23,610 bases of DNA from Calditrichaeota bacterium AABM5.125.24 (GTDB taxonomy: Bacteria; Electryoneota; AABM5-125-24; Hatepunaeales; Hatepunaeaceae). Shown piece by piece: positions 7,331 to 16,277 of the stretch; position 1 is the first letter of the stretch; every line of letters begins with the position of its first letter. The stretch is from contig MWJR01000148.1 in the NCBI GenBank assembly GCA_002127415.1, positions 1-23,610 on the forward strand. The letters run 5' to 3'. Below the pieces are notes generated by a model that was not told where the DNA came from, searched no databases, and worked only from the letters and a program-made list of their open reading frames with translations. Position numbers and translations under genes: made by a program.

Positions 7331-8680
7331 CTACCCGAACATCTTTTCCAGCTTCGACACAGCCCTCGGCTCGCAGAATATCACCAGCCGGTCGCCGGCC
7401 TGCACCATTGAATCACCTACCGCTACAGTCACATCGCCCATATGATCGATGGCGCCGACCAGAGCGCCTTCAGGGAACTCAACCTCCCGCAATCGCTTCC
7501 CGGCCGCCCTGGAGCGCTCGCTGACCACAAGCTCGATGACATCTGCGTCGGTGCCTCGCAGCGATGATATCGCCATTATCCGCCCTCCCAACAGGTATTT
7601 CACGATGGCGTCGGAGGTCTGGACCCGTTCGTTGACCGCCGCATCGAGACCGATGGCTCGCACAATCGGCATATATTCCGGCTTGCTGATGAGGGTGATG
7701 GTCCGCCCGACCTTCAGGTGCCGCGCAAACAGGCTGGTCACAATGTTGTTCTCATCGTCATCGGTCAGAGCCGCGAAGACCCCCATCTCAGCGATGCCTT
7801 CCAGGGCGAGCACATCGATGTCGATTCCCTCCCGACAGCGAACCACCATAGTGTTCTTAAGTCTCTGCACGGCTCGCTGGGTCCGCTCGGTGTCACTCTC
7901 GATCAACTTTATGTTATATTTCTTATCCTCTTCGAGTTCCTCTGCCACCATCCGCCCAATCATCCCACCGCCCAGCAGCATCACATCCCGCGAAATCTCA
8001 TTCGGCTTGCCCCCCAGAGAGAACACCCGCTGCAGGTCCTCTGAGTGGGTGATAACATACGCCAGGTCGCGCTGCTGTATGATGTCGGTGCCGGTGGGGA
8101 TGATGGTCTGTCCGTCACGAACGGTGGCAACCACCCGGAACGGCATATCGGGGAAGTCGGGGGTCAGATCGCACAGCCTGCGTCCGATAATCGGCGCCTC
8201 CAGCTCGACCCTCAGACCGACCAGAAACATCTTCGCCTCAGCACACTCGATAATGTCTATGGCATGCTGGTAGCGTATCATCCGCACCACCTCGCGCGAG
8301 GCCTCCAGCTCGGGATGTATCACCTGATCGATCCCGAGCTCCGTCAGGGATACCAGCGAGTTGGGTTCGGAGTATTCCTGGTTGCGAACCCTGGCAATGC
8401 GGGTTTTCACGCCGAGCTGCTTGGCCAGCATACAGGCGACGATGTTAATCTCATCGACGGAGGTTACCGCAATCAGCAGGTCAGCCTCCGGCGCACCTGC
8501 CTGAACCAGGGTCGATAACGATGTGCCGCTGCCGCGTAGTGCCATCACGTCCATACTGCCTCCGGCGCGGTCGATGAGCTCCTGGAGGTGGTCGATTATG
8601 GCCACCTCATGCCCCTCCCATGAGAGGGTTCTGGCCAGATGCAGTCCAACTGCACCGGCGCCAACCACCACTATCTTCAC
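7331..8680 (-). CDS. trkA: Trk system K+ uptake regulatory protein TrkA
   Basis: This 449-residue peripheral cytoplasmic protein assembles under TrkH and gates it in response to nucleotides. It is a tandem RCK protein. The first Rossmann domain has GAGAVG at 7-12 and an acidic strand end at D30; the first RCK_C domain spans about 145-220. The second Rossmann domain starts at about 232 with GGGMIG at 237-242; the second RCK_C domain spans about 365-449. This duplicated layout is typical of TrkA rather than single-domain KtrA. The start is GTG at 8680-8678, matching the usual MKIVVVGAG opening. It overlaps the serS stop by 4 nt (GTGA), so it is probably translated by coupling to serS. Confidence 0.97.
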   Translation of the reverse strand: MKIVVVGAGAVGLHLARTLSWEGHEVAIIDHLQELIDRAGGSMDVMALRGSGTSLSTLVQAGAPEADLLIAVTSVDEINIVACMLAKQLGVKTRIARVRNQEYSEPNSLVSLTELGIDQVIHPELEASREVVRMIRYQHAIDIIECAEAKMFLVGLRVELEAPIIGRRLCDLTPDFPDMPFRVVATVRDGQTIIPTGTDIIQQRDLAYVITHSEDLQRVFSLGGKPNEISRDVMLLGGGMIGRMVAEELEEDKKYNIKLIESDTERTQRAVQRLKNTMVVRCREGIDIDVLALEGIAEMGVFAALTDDDENNIVTSLFARHLKVGRTITLISKPEYMPIVRAIGLDAAVNERVQTSDAIVKYLLGGRIMAISSLRGTDADVIELVVSERSRAAGKRLREVEFPEGALVGAIDHMGDVTVAVGDSMVQAGDRLVIFCEPRAVSKLEKMFG

Positions 8681-9975
8681 GACCAGTTCTCCTCATCCGT
8701 GGCCGTAACGACCGTCAAACCCCCAAGATATGGCCTCAGCACCGGCGGTATCGCCAGTGAACCTTCATCAGTCTGATAGGTCTCGAGCAGGGCCACCATC
8801 AATCTCGACGTGGCCAGTCCCGATCCGTTCAGTATATGCACATATTCCGTCTTTCCCCCACCCCCGGGTCTGAACCTGATCCCGGCACGCCTGGCCTGGA
8901 AATCCTCACAGTTGCTGCAGGACGATACCTCAAGCCAGCGACCTCCCTCCGCCGGAGCCCAGACGTCGAGGTCATAGCAGATCGAGGCGTTGAAACCAAG
9001 CTCCCCCGCACACAGCTTCACCACCCGGTAATGGAGCTCAAGACGTTGCAGCACCGCCTCGGCATGCCTCACTATCTCCTCCAGCGCCCGCGCGGAGTCG
9101 TCCGGTCGCTCGAAGCGAACCAGCTCAACCTTGTTGAACTGATGCACCCTCAGGAACCCGCGTGTAGTGTGGCCATAGGCTCCCGCTTCCCTCCGGAAAC
9201 AGGGCGAATAGGCCGCATATTTGAGTGGGAGGCAGGACTCGGGAATGATCTCATCCCGGTGCAGGTTGATCAGGGTCACCTCAGAGGTGGGGATCAAGAA
9301 CAGGTCGTCCTTCTCAATTAGATACATATCATCCTCGAGGTGCGGGATCTGCCCTGAGCCGAGCATACTGTCCCGATTGGCGGCAAAGGGGGTCATCATC
9401 TCGCGGTAGCCGTGTTCCTTTGTCTGCAGATCGAGCATAAAGTTAATCAGGGCTCGCTCTATAGCCGCACCGGCGCCCGACCAGACCGGGAAGCCGGAGC
9501 CGGTCACCTTGCCGCCGCGCTTGAAGTCGAGTATGCCGAGCCGCTCAGCCACAGCCAGATGGTCGCCGGGTTCAAACTCAAATCGCGGCGGCTCACCCCA
9601 CCGCCTAACCTCTTCATTATCGGACTCACTCATCCCGTCCGGAATTGAATCCGCTGGCATATTGGGGATTTCGAACAGCCGACCCCTGAGGACGGCCCCC
9701 TGCTCCCGCTCGCGCGCTTCACCGGCCTTGAGCTCCTCTCCGAGCCGTCGCATCTCGGCTTCCAGGTCGAAGGTGTCCTGACCGGCCCGCTTCGACCGAC
9801 CTATCTGCTTCGAAACGGAGTTGCGTTCCTGACGCAACTTATCCAGTTCTTTGGTCAGTTCACGTCGAGCAGCGTCAAGTTCGAGCAGCCCCTGGACGTC
9901 GAACTCCTCTCCCCGCCGCTGCAGTCCGCGCTGAAACCGCTCCGGATCCTCGCGTATCTCCCTTATATCGTGCAT
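8677..9975 (-). CDS. serS: Seryl-tRNA synthetase
   Basis: This class II aminoacyl-tRNA synthetase charges tRNA-Ser. It is 432 residues, the normal bacterial length. The N-terminal tRNA-binding coiled coil covers about 28-100 and is rich in Arg, Glu and Leu. In the catalytic domain, TSEV is at 230-233, motif 2 FRREAGAYG at 260-268, RGFLRVHQFNKVE at 272-284, and motif 3 NGSGLATSRLMVALLE at 383-398. The ATG start at 9975 lies 7 nt after the stop of the sugar-phosphate transferase gene. This housekeeping gene therefore sits at the end of the polysaccharide string and just before trkA. No T-box or other leader fits in the gap, so a separate promoter, if any, must lie inside the upstream gene. Confidence 0.98.
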   Translation of the reverse strand: MHDIREIREDPERFQRGLQRRGEEFDVQGLLELDAARRELTKELDKLRQERNSVSKQIGRSKRAGQDTFDLEAEMRRLGEELKAGEAREREQGAVLRGRLFEIPNMPADSIPDGMSESDNEEVRRWGEPPRFEFEPGDHLAVAERLGILDFKRGGKVTGSGFPVWSGAGAAIERALINFMLDLQTKEHGYREMMTPFAANRDSMLGSGQIPHLEDDMYLIEKDDLFLIPTSEVTLINLHRDEIIPESCLPLKYAAYSPCFRREAGAYGHTTRGFLRVHQFNKVELVRFERPDDSARALEEIVRHAEAVLQRLELHYRVVKLCAGELGFNASICYDLDVWAPAEGGRWLEVSSCSNCEDFQARRAGIRFRPGGGGKTEYVHILNGSGLATSRLMVALLETYQTDEGSLAIPPVLRPYLGGLTVVTATDEENWS

Positions 9976-9982
9976 AACCCGC

Positions 9983-11362
9983 TCAGTGCCCCTCTCCCCT
10001 TATGACCTTCAGAACGGTGGCGATGAGTATCTTCAGATCGAGCGCCAGTGATATATGATCAACGTAAAACAGGTCGTATCTGGTCTTATCGATAACGTCC
10101 TCCAGGGTCTCGTCGTATTTGTGCCTCACCTGAGCCCAGCCTGTGATGCCGGGCCTGATGCGCTGCCGCCGCTCATACAGCGGCACCTTATCCTTGAACT
10201 GCTCGACGAACTCCCTCCGTTCCGGTCGGGGGCCGACCAGCGACATCTGTCCGCAAAGCACGTTTATAAACTGCGGCAGCTCATCGAGATGGGTGCGCCT
10301 CAGGATGCGTCCCACCCGTGTCACCCGCGGGTCGTCCCGCTGTGCCCAGACCGCACCGGACTGTTTCTCGGCATCCCTGATCATAGAGCGATACTTGATG
10401 AGTGTGAACTCCCGGCCCCCTCTGCCCACCCGCCGCTGGGTGTAGAATATCCGTCCCGGAGAATCGAGCCTGATGACCAGGGCGACAAGCGGTGTGATTA
10501 TGAACAGAGCCGGGGTTACAACCAAGCCGGCAGCCAGGTCCACCACCCGCTTAATTATCCTGATGTGCAGCGGCACCAGCTGCGGCACCACCTCCACCAG
10601 CGGCATACCGTGGATCTCGACAGTCCGAACCAGCCCCACCACCATCTGGTAGAAGCTCGCCACAATCATAAAGCGAACCCGCAGAAAACTGCACCGGTCG
10701 AAGACCTCAAGCAGGGCGTCGTGCGCCTGCCGGTCGGGAGCCATCAGAATCCACTGAACCCGATGGGTCTCAATCACCCTCGGCAGATCATCTATCCCGC
10801 CCAGCACCCGGACGCCGAGGTGCTCCTCCTGAGCAGGCAGGTGATCGATAAATCCTACCACACGAAACCCCCAGACCGGCCAGTAGTGAAGCTGGTGATT
10901 GAGCCGCCGGCCGACCTCGTTATAGCCGACTATCACCGCGTTCCACAGCCCTTTACCTCGCCGCCTGAGCCGTCTCTGAAGTATCCTGACCACAACCCGG
11001 CCGCTGCTGATGAAGATGAACACCAGCAGACCGTATGTCAACAGAAAAATGCGTGTTATCGTGACCGGCTCGCGAACATCAAATGTAGCCAGAAATACAA
11101 TGAATATGCCGATAACAACGGCCTTAAAACACCTGACCACCTCATCGAACCGTGACAGCGCCACCGGTGTCAGATACATCCCGCGAATGGCAAACAGCAG
11201 CCACCAGAAGCCGGTCAGCAGCAATATCGGCCCGCAAAGTTCCGCCGGTATCGGATTACTGAACAGCCCGCTTTCAAACCTGAGCAGATGCGTCAGCCGG
11301 ATTGCAGCCGCCGCAGCCACCGCATCCACCGACAGCAGAATCACTACCACGCCGATATTCAA
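9983..11362 (-). CDS. Polyprenyl-phosphate hexose-1-phosphate transferase (WbaP/WcaJ-type initiating sugar transferase)
   Basis: This enzyme starts each repeat unit by moving a sugar-1-phosphate from a nucleotide sugar to undecaprenyl phosphate at the inner membrane. It is 459 residues with the full-length layout: four hydrophobic segments at about 5-24, 43-61, 80-98 and 105-120; a CoA-binding-like Rossmann domain at about 140-215; a re-entrant membrane helix at about 277-297; and a C-terminal catalytic bacterial sugar transferase domain. The domain carries KYRSM (323-327), the catalytic Asp-Glu pair at 360-361 (HLDELPQ), SLVGPRPE (374-381) and RPGITGWAQV (403-412). The donor sugar cannot be told from sequence. 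The TTG start at 11362 overlaps the GT9 stop by 4 nt (TTGA); GTG codons 5-7 are alternative starts. Confidence 0.93.
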   Translation of the reverse strand: MNIGVVVILLSVDAVAAAAAIRLTHLLRFESGLFSNPIPAELCGPILLLTGFWWLLFAIRGMYLTPVALSRFDEVVRCFKAVVIGIFIVFLATFDVREPVTITRIFLLTYGLLVFIFISSGRVVVRILQRRLRRRGKGLWNAVIVGYNEVGRRLNHQLHYWPVWGFRVVGFIDHLPAQEEHLGVRVLGGIDDLPRVIETHRVQWILMAPDRQAHDALLEVFDRCSFLRVRFMIVASFYQMVVGLVRTVEIHGMPLVEVVPQLVPLHIRIIKRVVDLAAGLVVTPALFIITPLVALVIRLDSPGRIFYTQRRVGRGGREFTLIKYRSMIRDAEKQSGAVWAQRDDPRVTRVGRILRRTHLDELPQFINVLCGQMSLVGPRPERREFVEQFKDKVPLYERRQRIRPGITGWAQVRHKYDETLEDVIDKTRYDLFYVDHISLALDLKILIATVLKVIRGEGH

Positions 11363-12447
11363 GACCCGTCCACCCCGACCGATGTGGTGTGCTCCAGAGC
11401 CTTTCTAACCGCATCTTCAACCGTCTCTACCGGCAGCTCCTCCAGACAGCGGATCCTGTCGAAGATGCATCCACTGAAGGCGCCGAAGAAACAAGGGCTG
11501 CACGGCAGACCGAGGCTTGCGGCATAGACCCTGTCCCCCGGGGGCAGCTTATGCCTCACACCGGTGGGCCCGAAGATTCCCACCACCGGTACTCCTACAG
11601 CCGCAGCTATGTGCAGAGGCCCGGAGTCGCCCGATACCACCAACCCGCTCAAAGCCATCACCGCCGCTGACAGACGGATGTCCAGCCCACCTGACAGATC
11701 GATGACCTCAACCATCGCCTCATCCGCCACCTCAGCGCAGGCTGAGCGGTCGCTGCTGCCACCAAGGAGTAGAATCTGGAATCCCGCTTCATTTCTTAGC
11801 CATTCAGCCAGGGCCGCGAAGCCGCTTGTCCCCCATCGTTTGACGCGGCTGTTAACCCTCGGATTCACCCCGCCACCAGGAAGAAACACCGCGAAAGGCC
11901 TTTCACCCACGCCCGATTGCACCAGCAGATCCCGGGCACGCTGTGCCTCATCCGGCTGGACGAACCATTCGTAACGCAGACCTTCAAGCCCCGGCGGCTG
12001 AACCTCTTCCCCTCCCAGCTTTCGAACCATAAGGTCCGCCAACTCCCAGGCTGTCAGGGCGCTATGCCGCCCTTCGTCAAGCAGAACCGATTTGCCATCT
12101 TCACCGCCATTGAATCGATAGCGGTCGGGAATCCCCGCCGCTTTAATGAACAGTTCGACGGCTCGGCGCCGGTGAAAGATCAACGCCGCATCATACCGTT
12201 CCCGCCTCAGCTCAAGGAGCAGCTTCGCTGTCGGTGGCAGGGTTCGCAGCCCGGGTGAGAAGAATATCTCATCCCGGATGACGATCAGACGGTCGATGCA
12301 GGGATTGGCCACCACTGCCGGTGCAGACCACGAGGTGGTCAGCAGGTCGATCCGCGCCTCCGGCAATCCATCACGCAGCCGACGAATGGCGGGCGTAGCG
12401 ATGGTCAGATCACCCAGGGCGTGCAGTTTGACCACCAGCAGCTTCAA
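11359..12447 (-). CDS. Glycosyltransferase family 9 (heptosyltransferase-like)
   Basis: This 362-residue GT-B enzyme of the ADP-heptose:LPS heptosyltransferase family is cytoplasmic or membrane-peripheral. The N-terminal HALGDLTIATPAIRRLR (9-25) is the family acceptor-side signature. LPGGGVNPRVNSRVKRWG (189-206) and GDSGPLHIAAAVGVPVVGIF (273-292) form the nucleotide-sugar site. Four Cys at 316, 319, 327 and 334 follow a spacing common in this family. The sugar may be a heptose, but GT9 enzymes in capsule loci need not use one. The start is TTG at 12447-12445, directly giving the standard MKLLVVKLHALGD opening. It overlaps the GT2 stop by 4 nt (TTGA). The protein ends at Ser362, overlapping the next gene. 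Confidence 0.93.
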   Translation of the reverse strand: MKLLVVKLHALGDLTIATPAIRRLRDGLPEARIDLLTTSWSAPAVVANPCIDRLIVIRDEIFFSPGLRTLPPTAKLLLELRRERYDAALIFHRRRAVELFIKAAGIPDRYRFNGGEDGKSVLLDEGRHSALTAWELADLMVRKLGGEEVQPPGLEGLRYEWFVQPDEAQRARDLLVQSGVGERPFAVFLPGGGVNPRVNSRVKRWGTSGFAALAEWLRNEAGFQILLLGGSSDRSACAEVADEAMVEVIDLSGGLDIRLSAAVMALSGLVVSGDSGPLHIAAAVGVPVVGIFGPTGVRHKLPPGDRVYAASLGLPCSPCFFGAFSGCIFDRIRCLEELPVETVEDAVRKALEHTTSVGVDGS

Positions 12448-13421
12448 TGTGCCGCCCGGTTTACTGACATCTCAATCTTTCCCGGTCGCAGAACCCGGTC
12501 GAAGTAGCGTAGAACCATCAAGGACCTTATTGACTGGCGGTAGCCCTCTATTTTACGATCAGTCCGACCAAACAACAGCCCGGTTCGTGCCAGGAGATAA
12601 CGAACGACCAACATCGCTATCCAGACTGTTCGCGAGACCTCAGCCGACAGCCGCGAGCAGTGCTTGCGCATGAAGAGATACCGGCTCCAGTTGGCGGCAG
12701 CCACAGTCAACGGTCCAGCCTCGGCACAACCGGACCCCCGGTGCACGACAGAAGCCTCAGGGTGATAACAGACCTTCCAGCCCGCCTGGCGCAGACGCAG
12801 ACAGAGGTCCTCCTCATCCGAATACAGGAAGAACCGTTCGTCGAACCGACCGACCGCATCCAGTGCCCGTCGTTTGACCATCATCGCTGCCCCCAACAGT
12901 CTATCGACCTCAACCGACCGGTTCGGCGGTCTGCAGCGAAGCTCCCGGCGGCCGTTTGTGCGGTTCAGGGGAAGAATCCTCTGCAACCCCACCGCGCTCC
13001 AGAGGGAGGTCAGCAGCCCGGTGAAGGGGAAATATGACAGCGTTCGCTTTCCGTTCCCGTCCAGCACCGCAGGCCCCACGCAGACGACCTCCGAATGATC
13101 GGCCAGAAACCGCGCCAGCTCATCCAGAGCGCCCTCCACCACAACCGCATCTGGATTCAGAAACAGACACCAGTCGCCTTCAACTTTCTCGAAACCGAGG
13201 TTATTCCCGGCCCCAAACCCCCTGTTCCAGTGGCTGCGAATAATCTTCGCCCACGGAAACCGCGAGCTCACTATGTCGACCGTGCCGTCAACCGATGCGT
13301 TATCCACCACCACCACCTTAAGCCGACCGTCGTCTGCAGCCGAGCCCATAGAATCGAGGCACTCGCCTATGAAACCGGCTGAGTTGTAGGTCACTACTAT
13401 CGCTGTGCCCTCAATCGACAT
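12444..13421 (-). CDS. Glycosyltransferase family 2 (rhamnosyltransferase-like)
   Basis: This 325-residue GT-A enzyme probably adds a sugar to the lipid-linked repeat unit on the cytoplasmic face. VVVVDNASVDGT at 36-47 is the nucleotide-binding core. NPDAV at 89-93 takes the place of the DxD metal site, as in WbbL-type enzymes. FLYSDEEDLCLRLR at 198-211 is the acceptor-side acidic motif typical of this subgroup. A weakly hydrophobic stretch at about 245-272 may anchor the protein to the membrane. WbbL-like enzymes often transfer rhamnose from dTDP-rhamnose, which would fit the rfbB-containing locus, but this is inference. The ATG at 13421 follows the flippase stop with no gap (TAG then ATG). 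Confidence 0.92.
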   Translation of the reverse strand: MSIEGTAIVVTYNSAGFIGECLDSMGSAADDGRLKVVVVDNASVDGTVDIVSSRFPWAKIIRSHWNRGFGAGNNLGFEKVEGDWCLFLNPDAVVVEGALDELARFLADHSEVVCVGPAVLDGNGKRTLSYFPFTGLLTSLWSAVGLQRILPLNRTNGRRELRCRPPNRSVEVDRLLGAAMMVKRRALDAVGRFDERFFLYSDEEDLCLRLRQAGWKVCYHPEASVVHRGSGCAEAGPLTVAAANWSRYLFMRKHCSRLSAEVSRTVWIAMLVVRYLLARTGLLFGRTDRKIEGYRQSIRSLMVLRYFDRVLRPGKIEMSVNRAAH

Positions 13422-14759
13422 CTACCACCGCCGTCCTGACCTGAACAACTCTCGCAGATCGCCACGCCTGATGATTAACATATCACCGACCGGCGATCCG
13501 GATTCCCTGACGTAAAAGTGCAGCAGCATCAACCCGGCAAAGATGTTGGCTACACTCGACGATACCGCCGCACCGACGATACCGTAGCGAGGTATAAGAA
13601 CCAGATTGGCTGCCACATTGATGACAAAGGCCAGGGTAGTGATTACCCTCTCGCTGACCGGGGCTGCGCCTCCAGCTCTGTTTCGATAAATCGCGCAGGC
13701 CATACCGTAAAACACCCTGCCGGGGATAAGCAGAACCAGGGCAGGATAGGCAGCCTTGAAGAGATCACCCAGCAGCAGCCGGATTAAAGACCATCCACCA
13801 GCCGCGAGGAAGAGCGCACCGGCCAGTAAAATCGTGAAACAGAACCGGCTGAGTAAGGCTCTCCAGCGGTAATCTCTCAGGTCGCCGCGCCCGGGAACAG
13901 GCGGTGTCCGCGATCCGGCAACGGCAGTGGGCAAATCCCAGAGGACGGTTGCGATTAACACCGCTATCCCATACTGCCCCAGCTCCCGAAGGGTCAGGAA
14001 GTAGGCGACCAGAAAGATGTCCGACCGGAGCAGCAGGAAGGTCAGCAGATTGTCGGCATACGACCTTATCCCGGACGGAGCGGTGTTTTTCATCGTCAGG
14101 GGATTGACGGATATGCCCCATCCAGCCCGCCACCAGACAAACCCGAAGTGCAGAACAGCGCCAATGACACAGGCCAGCACCCAGATCGCAACCGCCGCAT
14201 CAACCGAGAGCAATCCGGCACGCGCCAGAACCACAACTCCGGCCAGCAGAACCGCCTCTTTCAAAATAAGCGGCAGCTCAAGCCGCCTGATCCAGGCCGG
14301 CTTCGTCCACAGCCCCCGACTAAATCCTGACAGCAACAGCGGCGTCACTGCCACCAGAGCCATACCCCATAACCTGTCATTCAGAACAGGGAAATAAAGG
14401 TCGCGCAGCCTGATTATCAGGATAAACCCGGCGACTGCAACTGCGGCCCCACCGATGATAGCCAGGAACAGGCTGTTTCCAGCCAGCGCCTTCCGCTCAA
14501 CATCGCCGCACTGAGTGAAATCGGTAACCGAGGATGAGAGGTCGAGATGAACCAGCGCGGTCAGACCGATGGCGACTGTCAAAGCCAGTGTGAACAGCCC
14601 TATGCCGGCTGGTCCGAGTGCACGGGCGATGATAATCTGAGCCGCCGCTCCCAGGATATAAACCGCAAACCGCCCGCCGAAAGTCGTCGTATCCACCGCC
14701 ACTTGCGACCCGCTCTCACTGAAACTCTCGGCGTATCTCATCCCAAATGAATGAACCAA
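13422..14759 (-). CDS. Polysaccharide flippase, Wzx/MATE-like
   Basis: This polytopic inner-membrane protein with about 12-14 hydrophobic segments belongs to the polysaccharide-transport (PST/Wzx) group of the MOP superfamily. It would flip undecaprenyl-linked repeat units to the periplasm. The family pattern FGGRFAVYILGAAAQIIIAR followed by ALGPAGIGLFTLALT near the N-terminus and RYGIVGAAVSSSVANIFAGL in the last third supports this. Three starts are possible. TTG at 14771 has no ribosome binding site. TTG at 14759 has GAGGA a suitable distance upstream and is preferred here (445 residues). ATG at 14741 gives 439 residues but lacks a Shine-Dalgarno sequence. The gene is separated from the Wzy gene upstream by a 150-nt gap with a strong hairpin, so its expression may differ from that of the genes before it. 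Confidence 0.87.
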   Translation of the reverse strand: MVHSFGMRYAESFSESGSQVAVDTTTFGGRFAVYILGAAAQIIIARALGPAGIGLFTLALTVAIGLTALVHLDLSSSVTDFTQCGDVERKALAGNSLFLAIIGGAAVAVAGFILIIRLRDLYFPVLNDRLWGMALVAVTPLLLSGFSRGLWTKPAWIRRLELPLILKEAVLLAGVVVLARAGLLSVDAAVAIWVLACVIGAVLHFGFVWWRAGWGISVNPLTMKNTAPSGIRSYADNLLTFLLLRSDIFLVAYFLTLRELGQYGIAVLIATVLWDLPTAVAGSRTPPVPGRGDLRDYRWRALLSRFCFTILLAGALFLAAGGWSLIRLLLGDLFKAAYPALVLLIPGRVFYGMACAIYRNRAGGAAPVSERVITTLAFVINVAANLVLIPRYGIVGAAVSSSVANIFAGLMLLHFYVRESGSPVGDMLIIRRGDLRELFRSGRRW

Positions 14760-14842
14760 CCGGATCCTCAATTAACCGGGTGTATCATAGCAAGTCCGGC
14801 GGTTGCCGAACGATGACAATCCAAACAGATTGAACAATAGTA

Positions 14843-14904
14843 GGGGCCGATTTATCGCGCCCATAAGGAGATATGGGCTCATCCCGAACCATCAGGACGG
14901 CCCC
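14843..14904. repeat. Nested hairpin in the wzy-wzx gap
   Basis: Two perfect 7-bp stems are nested: the outer is GGGGCCG (14843-14849) with CGGCCCC (14898-14904), and the inner is GCCCATA (14859-14865) with TATGGGC (14872-14878) around a 6-nt loop. There is no T tract on either strand, so it is not a normal intrinsic terminator. The TAGGGGCCGATTTATCGCG part resembles a repeat type common between genes in uncultured bacteria (from memory). It could attenuate transcription or stabilise the mRNA between the polymerase and flippase genes. Confidence 0.6.
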
Positions 14905-14918
14905 AGCACCCGACATAA

Positions 14919-16271
14919 TCAACCTGACTGCGCATCAGCGACTATCGTCCGTCGAGCCAGTAACAACTGAAAGCACAGCATACTCCAGAAAAGCGTCAGC
15001 ACCCGCGGATCGCTGAGATAGGAATCCACCAGCCCCGCCACCAGCACATTGATAATACCGGCATTAAGCCCCAGCATAATCCGGGACGACTCCCCCCATT
15101 GATCGCCGACCACCCGTGCCACGGTTCGGTGTCCACGCCGCAGACATCCCAGGATGAAAAGAACATAGGCCACCAGTCCGACCAACCCCAACTCAAACAG
15201 CCACCTCAGATAGACGTCGTGAGGATGTTCAGCCCGGATGATACTGTAAGGAAATATGGTAGGGTAAATGGTTCTGAAGCTGTCGAGCCCCATCCCGAAG
15301 AGGAAATACCTGGGGATGAATTCCAGGCTGTTCAGCCATATCTGCACCCGTCCTATGGAGGACCAGTCGATCTCGGCCCCTTTACCGAACAGGAGCGCCA
15401 TACGGGTGACGATCAAGGTCGGAGCCGCCACCAGAGCCACAAGCAGTGCTGGCAGCATAATGCGCATAGCACGCCGGTCCTTCCAGCTTATATACAGCAC
15501 AGCTATCAGGCTGCTGATCAAGACGGCTCGCGTCTGGGTCACCAACAACCCCACCCCGAGGCCGAGAAGGATCCAGCCCCATAGAATGCGCTGCTCGACC
15601 TGCCTGGCGTCAATCAACGATACTAATGCATATGGCAGAATCACTCCAAACAGGCAGGCTGCCTGGTTCTGGGATGGCCAGGCGAATACCCGCCGCGGTA
15701 TCCCCGTCTGGATATACAACCCCAGGCTGACCCAACCGACCAGGGCTGCGACTAAACATACTGCCAGCAGAAAGTTGCGGATATCGCGTGTTGAAAGCTC
15801 GAGATTATAGATTACTAAAAAGATGAATAGAGGCATCAGCAGGGAATACTGGAATAGGTAACGCCCGATATCGGCGTCCACCGCCCTCACTACACCGTTG
15901 AGACCGCACAGAACCAACAGTGACAGCAGAACGGGAAACGGCACCTGCAGAGATACACGGCCCACCCGGAGACGATCCGCCAGGAAAGAGACCGCCAGCA
16001 GAGCGATCAATGCCAAGAACACCCGATGAGAAGAGATGGCAAAGATGACCGGGAGAGCATATATGAAAAATTGCCGAACATTAAAGAACAGGATTAACCC
16101 CACCACTGCCCCCAGCGCTCCAATGGCCACCAGGGTAATGATGGGGTCGTAGACCGACATCGCCAGGGCCAGTGGGACAACCACCGCCCCCCATAAAAGC
16201 AGCCACCCCTCTATTACCCCCGGCTGTAAACCCCGCTCTGCAGACCAAAGCCGACGATATGCGTATAACAC
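14919..16271 (-). CDS. O-antigen polymerase/ligase family protein (Wzy/WaaL-like)
   Basis: This 450-residue polytopic inner-membrane protein has about 11-12 hydrophobic segments. It carries the Wzy_C/O-antigen ligase signature: TQTRAVLISS at 245-254, then a large periplasmic loop starting near 300 that includes GRVQIWLNSLEFIP (307-320), FGMGLDSFRTIYP (325-337) and EHPHDVYLRWLFELGLVG (348-365). The Arg at 248 and His at 349 match positions important in this family. In this locus it most likely polymerises repeat units, because flippase, chain-length and initiating-transferase genes lie beside it; a ligase role cannot be excluded. The start is GTG at 16271, 6 nt after the chain-length gene, with AGGGCGG upstream. 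Confidence 0.9.
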   Translation of the reverse strand: MLYAYRRLWSAERGLQPGVIEGWLLLWGAVVVPLALAMSVYDPIITLVAIGALGAVVGLILFFNVRQFFIYALPVIFAISSHRVFLALIALLAVSFLADRLRVGRVSLQVPFPVLLSLLVLCGLNGVVRAVDADIGRYLFQYSLLMPLFIFLVIYNLELSTRDIRNFLLAVCLVAALVGWVSLGLYIQTGIPRRVFAWPSQNQAACLFGVILPYALVSLIDARQVEQRILWGWILLGLGVGLLVTQTRAVLISSLIAVLYISWKDRRAMRIMLPALLVALVAAPTLIVTRMALLFGKGAEIDWSSIGRVQIWLNSLEFIPRYFLFGMGLDSFRTIYPTIFPYSIIRAEHPHDVYLRWLFELGLVGLVAYVLFILGCLRRGHRTVARVVGDQWGESSRIMLGLNAGIINVLVAGLVDSYLSDPRVLTLFWSMLCFQLLLARRTIVADAQSG

Positions 16272-16277
16272 CGTTTG

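Noticed and set aside
10055..11155. A 366-codon open frame on the + strand opposite the sugar transferase gene
   Set aside because: Composition is biased to His, Pro and Gln with no hydrophobic core. The minus-strand gene has all catalytic motifs.
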